Source of the DNA: DATAEU01 sp046724395 | GTDB lineage: Bacteria; Actinomycetota; UBA4738; HRBIN12 | Reading direction: 5' to 3' | DNA: 10,909 bases | NCBI GenBank assembly: GCA_046724395.1 | Contig: JBKOWM010000156.1 | Span: 1 to 10,909 of the forward strand | Shown: piece after piece, positions 6,442 to 10,909 of the stretch | Position numbering within the stretch: position 1 is the first letter of the stretch | Layout of the letters: each line of letters opens with the position of its first letter | The notes under the pieces: model-generated | The model's input: the letters and a program-made list of their open reading frames with translations, nothing else | Databases searched by the model: none | Told to the model about the DNA's origin: nothing | Made by a program: the position numbers and the translations under genes

Positions 6442-7407
6442 GTGACCGAGCGCGTCGGCTTCATCGGGCTCGGCATCATGGGTCGCCCGATGGCGCACAA
6501 CCTCCTAAACGCCGGTTTCCCGCTCGCGGTTCATTCCCGCTCGCCGGCCCCGGTCGACGAGCTGGTCTCGGCCGGGGCGACGCGTTGCGACGGCCCGTCC
6601 GACGTGGCCTCGGTATCGGACGTGGTCATCACGATGCTCCCCGACACGCCCGATGTCGAGGCCGTCCTGCTCGGCGATCAGGGCGTGCTCGACGCAATCT
6701 CGCCGGGCTCGCTCGTCGTCGACATGAGCACGATCGATCCGATCGCCACGCGGAGCTTCGCCGCGGCGTTCTCGGCCCGCGGCGTCGGCATCGTGGACGC
6801 GCCCGTGTCGGGTGGAGAGAAGGGCGCCTTGAACGCTTCGCTGTCGATCATGGTGGGCGGCGACGACGACGACGTGGCGCGCGCCATGCCGCTGTTTCGG
6901 GCGATGGGGACGACGATCGTCCACGTTGGTGCGAGCGGCGCGGGGCAGGTCACGAAGGCGTGCAACCAGCTCGTCGTCGCATCGACGATCCAGGCGGTGG
7001 CCGAGGCGCTCGGCCTGGCCAAGCGCGCGGGGGTCGATCCAGGCAAGGTGCGCGAGGCGCTTCTCGGCGGGTTCGCGGGGAGCAAGATCCTCGAGATCCA
7101 TGGGCAGCGGATGATCGAGCGGGCGTTCGCGCCCGGATTCCGTACCCGGCTGCATCTCAAGGACGCGAGGATCGTGCGCCGGACGGCCGAGCAGCTCGCG
7201 TCGCCCACGCCGGCGTTCGACGTCGTCGCAGAGGCGCTCGCGGAGCTCGTCGAGGAGGGCGGCGGCGACCTAGACCACTCCGCTTTGTTCACCCTCGTGG
7301 CGCCAGGGGGTGCGGGGGGCTCAAGGAGCGAGCGCGAACGCGCGAGCGATAGCCCCCCGCAACAGCCAGGGGGTGCGGGGGCAGATCCTTTTAGGGAGAC
7401 ACGATGA
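6442..7407 (+). CDS. 3-hydroxyisobutyrate dehydrogenase-family reductase with repeat-encoded tail
   Basis: A beta-hydroxyacid dehydrogenase (3-hydroxyisobutyrate / tartronate semialdehyde reductase family), which interconverts a 3-hydroxy acid and its semialdehyde with NAD(P)H. Visible are the Rossmann motif GFIGLGIMGRPMA (residues 6-18), the substrate-binding DAPVSGG (119-125), GAGQVTKACNQ with catalytic Lys172, and LHLKDARI (237-244). The family normally ends near the DHSALF motif (279-283). Here a further stretch of about 34 residues (from about 288), rich in Gly, Ser, Arg and Pro, comes from the repeat at 7302-7381. The total is 321 residues against roughly 290-300 usual. GTG 6442 is chosen because VTERVGFIGLG begins the domain and GAGGTGA lies just upstream. 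The end overlaps the next gene as ATGA (7404-7407). It would fit as the step after the aminotransferase, acting on the semialdehyde it makes. Confidence 0.88.
   Translation: MTERVGFIGLGIMGRPMAHNLLNAGFPLAVHSRSPAPVDELVSAGATRCDGPSDVASVSDVVITMLPDTPDVEAVLLGDQGVLDAISPGSLVVDMSTIDPIATRSFAAAFSARGVGIVDAPVSGGEKGALNASLSIMVGGDDDDVARAMPLFRAMGTTIVHVGASGAGQVTKACNQLVVASTIQAVAEALGLAKRAGVDPGKVREALLGGFAGSKILEIHGQRMIERAFAPGFRTRLHLKDARIVRRTAEQLASPTPAFDVVAEALAELVEEGGGDLDHSALFTLVAPGGAGGSRSERERASDSPPQQPGGAGADPFRETR
7302..7381 (+). repeat. GC-rich composite repeat, REP-like, inside the dehydrogenase 3' end
   Basis: The 17-bp unit GCCAGGGGGTGCGGGGG occurs at 7302-7318 and again at 7365-7381. Between them GCGGGGGGCT (7312-7321) and AGCCCCCCGC (7351-7360) form a perfect 10-bp inverted repeat. 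Its 29-base loop holds a second small hairpin, GCGCG (7332-7336) and CGCGC (7339-7343). This nested palindrome flanked by direct repeats looks like a dispersed repetitive (REP/MITE-like) element, not coding sequence. Its G-runs differ sharply from the neighbouring codons. It contributes in-frame codons to the upstream gene and could fold in the operon mRNA, affecting expression of the downstream genes. Whether it is repeated in the genome cannot be seen here. Confidence 0.7.
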
Positions 7408-8189
7408 GCGATCGCGAGCCGCTGCTCCGCGGCAAGGTCGCCGTCGTGACCGGCGGGACGTCGGGCTTGGGACGCGAGGGCGCGGTCCGGTTCGCACGGG
7501 AGGGCGCGAGGGTCGCCGTCGGCTCTCGTCGGCAGGACGAGGGGGAGAAGGTCGTCGCCGAGATGAACGAGCACGGCGGCGAGGCAGTGTTCGTGCGGAC
7601 GGACGTCCGCATCCCCGAGGAGGTGGAAGACCTCATAGCGCGCGCCGAGGAGCGGTTCGGCGCCGTGCACGTGCTGTATTCGAGCGCCGGCGTAATGCTC
7701 ACTGGGACGGCGCCCGACACGCCAGAGGAGGTCTACGCGACGGTGATGGACGTGAACGTCGGCGGGACGTTTCGTCTCGCGCGGTACGGCATCCCCGCGC
7801 TCGAGCGGGCCGGCGGCGGCTCGGTCGTCTTGACGGCGTCCGAGCTCGGCACCGTAGGCGCGAGCGAGGCTGTCGCCTACTGCGCGTCGAAGGGCGCCGT
7901 GGTGAACATGACTCGCGCGCTCGCGATCGACTGCGCCCCGCTCGGAATCCGCGTGAACTGCCTGTGCCCCGGGCCGATCGACACGCCGATGCTGCGAGAT
8001 TGGTTCGAGGCCGGCGACGACCCGGCCGAGCTCGAGCGACGGCAGACGGAGCCGGTGCTGCTGAAGCGCGTCGGACGACCGGGCGAGATCGCCGACATCG
8101 CGGTCTTCCTCGCGTCGGACATGTCGTCCTACATGACGGGGGCCGTCGTCGTGGCCGACGGCGGGGCGACGGCCTGGTACGGGCTGTGA
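7404..8189 (+). CDS. SDR-family NAD(P)-dependent oxidoreductase (second SDR)
   Basis: A classical short-chain dehydrogenase of 261 residues. TGGTSGLG (16-23) binds the cofactor; SRR at 41-43 after the second strand favours NADP(H). The usual NNAG motif is SSAG (93-96), MDVNVGG follows at 115-121, Ser146 is catalytic, YCASK gives Tyr159 and Lys163, and CPGPIDT (188-194) and the MTGAVVVADGG terminus are typical. The start ATG overlaps the previous stop (ATGA) and has GGGAG (7394-7398) upstream. The gene sits between the hydroxyacid dehydrogenase and the creatininase-type enzyme, so a pathway oxidoreduction is likely. It is not a close copy of the minus-strand SDR (1378-2160): motifs and spacings differ. 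Substrate unknown. Confidence 0.9.
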   Translation: MSDREPLLRGKVAVVTGGTSGLGREGAVRFAREGARVAVGSRRQDEGEKVVAEMNEHGGEAVFVRTDVRIPEEVEDLIARAEERFGAVHVLYSSAGVMLTGTAPDTPEEVYATVMDVNVGGTFRLARYGIPALERAGGGSVVLTASELGTVGASEAVAYCASKGAVVNMTRALAIDCAPLGIRVNCLCPGPIDTPMLRDWFEAGDDPAELERRQTEPVLLKRVGRPGEIADIAVFLASDMSSYMTGAVVVADGGATAWYGL

Positions 8190-8209
8190 GAACACGCTCG
8201 GCGCGCCCG

Positions 8210-8962
8210 ATGCGTCTCGAGGACATGACGTGGCTCGAGGCGCGCGAGGAGATCGACGCCGGCACGCCGATCGTCCTTCCCGTAGGAGCCGTCGAGCAGC
8301 ACGGGCCGCACCTGCCGCTCGGCACCGACGCGCTCATCGCTCAGCACCTCGCGCTCCGCGTGGCGGCTACACGTCGCCTGATCGTCGCCCCGCCGATCCT
8401 GTACGGCGCGTACTCGCGGCCGCGGACGGGCGGCGGCCGCCACTTCCCGGGTTCGGTCGGTCTGCCGGGCGCCACGCTCGAGCGCGTGGTCGCCGGGCTC
8501 GTCGAGGACTGGATGCGTCAGGGATTCCGCGGCGTCGTCCTGCTGAACGGACACTACGAGAACGCGTGGACGCTGCTCGAGGCGCTCGAGCAGGCGACCC
8601 AGCCGTACGTCGAGACGCACAAGGCGCTGCTGGTGCACTGGTGGGACCAGGTGCGCGAAGACGACGTCCGCGAGATCTTCGGCGACGTCTTTCCCGGGTG
8701 GGAGGCCGAGCACGCCTCGATCACCGAAACGTCGATGCTGGAGGTTCTGGCGCCCGAGCTCGTGCGCACCGATCTGAAGGCCGAGGGCGGCGCCAAGCGC
8801 CTCGTGACGTACGAGATCTTCCCCCCGCCCGACGACATCCTCTGGCCCAACGGCGTCGGTTTCAGCGCGGTCCCCGCCTCCGCCGAATTCGGAGCCCGGC
8901 TCGTCGACCTGCTCGTCGAGCGCATCGGTCGGATCGTCGACGCCGAGCTGGGAGGAGGATGA
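8210..8962 (+). CDS. creatininase-family amidohydrolase
   Basis: A metal-dependent amidohydrolase of the creatininase family, 250 residues, which hydrolyses cyclic or linear amide bonds. The metal ligands are visible: VEQHGPHLPLGTD gives Glu29, His31 and Asp40, and LNGHYEN gives His115 and Glu117. Many family members (for example MftE-like and FAPy deformylase-like) read NGHGGN here; NGHYEN is what I recall from authentic Pseudomonas creatininase. Trp144/145 in HWWDQV and GWEAEH (Trp164, His168), followed by ETS, also fit that branch. ATG 8210 is chosen because MRLEDMTW begins the domain. An in-frame GTG at 8186 would overlap the upstream stop as GTGA and add eight residues, and ATG 8225 is also possible; no candidate has a good ribosome binding site. 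It probably opens or cleaves an amide in the cluster's substrate. The substrate need not be creatinine. Confidence 0.87.
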   Translation: MRLEDMTWLEAREEIDAGTPIVLPVGAVEQHGPHLPLGTDALIAQHLALRVAATRRLIVAPPILYGAYSRPRTGGGRHFPGSVGLPGATLERVVAGLVEDWMRQGFRGVVLLNGHYENAWTLLEALEQATQPYVETHKALLVHWWDQVREDDVREIFGDVFPGWEAEHASITETSMLEVLAPELVRTDLKAEGGAKRLVTYEIFPPPDDILWPNGVGFSAVPASAEFGARLVDLLVERIGRIVDAELGGG

Positions 8963-8966
8963 GGCG

Positions 8967-9914
8967 GTGCGCGTTTACTTCTGCTCCGACGTGCACGCCT
9001 CGCGCAAGTGCTGGAAGAAATTCCTGAACGCGTGGAAGTTCTACGAGGCCGATCACATCGTCGTGGGCGGGGACATCACCGGCAAGTTCGTCGTTCCCAT
9101 CGTCGAGCGCGCCTCCGGCTCGTACACGGCCGTCTTCATGGGGATCGAGCGCAAGGTCAGCGGCGCCGAGGAGGTCGAGGCCCTTCGAACCCGCGTCGCG
9201 GACGCCGGACAGTACGCGTTCGTGACCACCCCCGACGAACTCGCGGAGTACGACGGTGACCAGGCGCAGATCGACATCCTGTTCAAGCGGCTCGTCGTCG
9301 AGCGCGCGCAGGAGTGGATGCGCGAGGCCGACGAGAAGCTCCGAGGCACTGGCGTCCGCTGCTTCGTCTCCGGCGCCAACGACGACTTCTTCGAGATCGA
9401 CGACGTCATCGCGGCGTCGGACGTCGTCGAGGACCCGAACGGGCAGGTGATCGAGCTCGAGGGCGGCTTCGAGCTCCTCGGGATGGGGTACGGCAACCCG
9501 ACGCCGTGGGCGTGTCCGCGCGACATCCCGGAAGACGAGCTCACCGAGCGGATCGACAAGGTCGCCTCCACCGTCCGCGATACGGACCGCGCGATCTTCA
9601 GCTTGCACGTCCCGCCGCTCGGCAGCGGGCTCGACCTGGCGCCGAAGCTGGACGACTACCTGCGACCGCGGGTCGGCGCCGCGGGTCTGGAGATGATCCC
9701 GGTCGGCAGCACCGCGACGCGCGACGCGATCGCCAGGTACCGCCCGATGATCGGGCTCCACGGCCACATCCACGAGTCGAAGGGGGTGAAGAAGCTCGGC
9801 GGCGTGACGATCGCCAACCCGGGGAGTGAGTACGCGGAGGGCGTGCTCGACGGGCTCCTCGTCGACATCGATCCGAAGAAGGGGGTCACGAACGTCGAGA
9901 TGGTGACGGGCTGA
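8967..9914 (+). CDS. metallophosphoesterase (calcineurin-like, Icc-related)
   Basis: A 315-residue cytoplasmic calcineurin-like phosphoesterase with a two-metal site. Motifs: SDVHAS (Asp8, His10), GGDITGK (Asp36), GANDD (Asn138) in place of the common GNHD/E, SLHVPP (His214) and GLHGHIHES (His267, His269), then ANPGS. A stretch of about 90 residues (41-132) separates the second and third motifs and contains a charged, probably helical section around 90-126. The best general match is the Icc-related group (COG2129). GTG 8967 has GGAGGAGG (8951-8958) eight bases upstream, inside the end of the previous gene, and starts four bases after its stop. A phosphoesterase is an unexpected partner in a catabolic operon; it may act on a nucleotide or phosphorylated signal, or only share the transcript. 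Confidence 0.87.
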   Translation: MRVYFCSDVHASRKCWKKFLNAWKFYEADHIVVGGDITGKFVVPIVERASGSYTAVFMGIERKVSGAEEVEALRTRVADAGQYAFVTTPDELAEYDGDQAQIDILFKRLVVERAQEWMREADEKLRGTGVRCFVSGANDDFFEIDDVIAASDVVEDPNGQVIELEGGFELLGMGYGNPTPWACPRDIPEDELTERIDKVASTVRDTDRAIFSLHVPPLGSGLDLAPKLDDYLRPRVGAAGLEMIPVGSTATRDAIARYRPMIGLHGHIHESKGVKKLGGVTIANPGSEYAEGVLDGLLVDIDPKKGVTNVEMVTG

Positions 9915-9942
9915 CGCCGGCACTAGGAAGGGAGGGGTAGGC

Positions 9943-10909
9943 ATGGCCACCGCCATGCCCGAGGCTCGCGGCGTCTTCACACGTGCGAGCTCGGGTCTTG
10001 TTCGGCAGGTCAAGACGGCGGACGTCCTGTACTACGGGGTGCAGCAGATCGCCCTGTCGTACATCGTCTTCATCGTCCTGGCCTGGGGCTTCTATCCAGG
10101 CGCGTCGATGCCACTCGCGGCGCTGATCGCGACGCTCGCGGGCCTCGCGATGGGGATCTGCTACGCGATGTTCGCGACGCTGTACCCGCGGTCAGGGGGC
10201 GAGTACGTGTACCTCTCACGGACGCTCGCCCCGGTCGTCGGGTTCGCCGTGAGCTTCTCGTTCGCGTTCTGGGAGACGTTCTACACGGGCATCAACGGCG
10301 CGTTCTTCAGCCTGTACTCGGTGTCGCCAATGCTGGCGGGACTCGGCGTGCAGAGCGACAACCAAGGGCTCCTGAACGCCGCCGACTGGTTCTCGCGCGA
10401 CTGGGGCATCTTCATCACCGGTACCGTCATGATCGCGTTCCTCGCGTACATCCAGTACCGAGGGGCCGCCGTCTACTTCAAGTGGCAGCGGTGGGCGACG
10501 TATCTGGCGTTCGGAAGCCTCGCGGTCACGATCCTCGTCCTCATCCTGGCCGCCGCCGGCGTCATGGACTTCAAGGCGAACTTCAACGAGCTGGCCGGGC
10601 CCGCGGCATACGGAGGGGTCGTCGCGCGGGGCGTGCGGGACGGCCTGGCGCCGCCCGGGGCATTCGACTTCGGCGAGACCATGAAGTTCATGATCTGGCC
10701 GGCGTTCTCGATTTGGTTCGCCGTCGCGTCCACCTCCTTCTCCGGCGAGGTGAAGAACGTGCAGCGCAGCCAGCTGATCGGGATCACGGGGTCGATGACC
10801 GTCATGGGGATCTCGTTCATCGTGCTGCTGTTCCTGTACGAGAAGGTGTTCGGCGGCAGCTTCCTGCTGTCCTCCGCGGTGAACGGTTTGCCGATCGATG
10901 CGCCGCCGT
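9943..10909 (+). CDS. APC-family amino acid/amine permease, 3' end outside window
   Basis: The first 322 codons of an amino acid-polyamine-organocation superfamily permease in the inner membrane; no stop is reached. After a short cytoplasmic N-terminus (with QVKTADVLYYG at 22-32) there are long hydrophobic segments around residues 36-50, 57-80, 97-120, 155-170, 186-206, 249-263 and 283-299. The segment around 76-93 carries the family signature YPRSGGEYVYLSR. FSGEVKNVQRSQLIG (266-280) matches the conserved GEVKNP-like loop. A hydrophilic stretch at 207-247 is probably an external loop. ATG 9943 has GGAGGGG (9931-9937) five bases upstream and lies 28 bases after the phosphoesterase stop, so it is probably the last visible gene of the P2 operon. 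It likely imports the amine or amino acid-like substrate. Confidence 0.9.
   Translation, partial: MATAMPEARGVFTRASSGLVRQVKTADVLYYGVQQIALSYIVFIVLAWGFYPGASMPLAALIATLAGLAMGICYAMFATLYPRSGGEYVYLSRTLAPVVGFAVSFSFAFWETFYTGINGAFFSLYSVSPMLAGLGVQSDNQGLLNAADWFSRDWGIFITGTVMIAFLAYIQYRGAAVYFKWQRWATYLAFGSLAVTILVLILAAAGVMDFKANFNELAGPAAYGGVVARGVRDGLAPPGAFDFGETMKFMIWPAFSIWFAVASTSFSGEVKNVQRSQLIGITGSMTVMGISFIVLLFLYEKVFGGSFLLSSAVNGLPIDAPP

Noticed and set aside
7302..7381. CRISPR array
   Set aside because: Only two repeat units, with a palindromic core between them and no further spacers or cas genes.
6678..8195. 505-codon minus-strand open frame opposite the dehydrogenase and second SDR
   Set aside because: Antisense shadow that even reads through the repeat; no recognisable domain or ribosome binding site.
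10473..10820. Minus-strand open frame opposite the permease
   Set aside because: Shadow of the plus-strand permease, whose membrane segments and APC signature are clear.

Overview
The window is high-GC DNA of bacterial type, densely packed with catabolic genes. Genes overlap by one to four bases or lie a few bases apart, GTG starts are common, and Shine-Dalgarno sequences of the AGGAGG type are frequent. The gene content (LLM-class flavin oxidoreductase, Rieske oxygenase, DUF1989, class III aminotransferase) and promoters of the form TTGACN-18 bp-TAGCGT suggest an actinobacterial or Chloroflexota-like soil or sediment organism. No marker gene is present, so this placement is an inference. I see no rRNA, tRNA, CRISPR array, phage gene or transposase.

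Layout. Bases 1-87 hold the first 29 codons of an unrecognised gene on the minus strand. Divergent from it is an EamA/DMT-type exporter (268-1161). Bases 1162-1377 carry no convincing gene but contain a sharp promoter-operator, here called P1 (1206-1254). A short-chain dehydrogenase follows on the minus strand (1378-2160). A plus-strand run then begins: a DUF1989/urea carboxylase-associated protein (2222-2857), a luciferase-like flavin oxidoreductase (2857-3900) and a Rieske non-heme iron oxygenase (3906-5012). The end of the Rieske gene contains a second promoter-operator, P2 (4986-5030). P2 has the same -35, spacer length, -10 and operator as P1. After P2 come a class III aminotransferase (5085-6422), a 3-hydroxyisobutyrate dehydrogenase-type reductase (6442-7407), a second SDR (7404-8189), a creatininase-family amidohydrolase (8210-8962), a metallophosphoesterase (8967-9914) and an APC-family amino acid/amine permease that runs off the window (9943 onward).

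How it may work together (inference). The set looks like an uptake-and-breakdown cluster for a small organic nitrogen compound. The permease would import it, the creatininase-type enzyme would open a cyclic or linear amide, and the Rieske and flavin enzymes would oxidise or N-/O-dealkylate it. The aminotransferase would remove an amino group and the dehydrogenases would reduce or oxidise the resulting carbonyl or hydroxy acids. DUF1989 proteins are usually found with urea carboxylase, which fits amide or urea nitrogen being handled. The shared P1/P2 operator implies one regulator for both halves; no regulator gene is visible in the window. The substrate cannot be named from sequence alone.

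The most notable non-coding signals are the twin promoter-operators and a GC-rich repeat (7302-7381). The repeat has been absorbed into the reading frame of the 3-hydroxyisobutyrate dehydrogenase-like gene and gives it an odd C-terminal tail.
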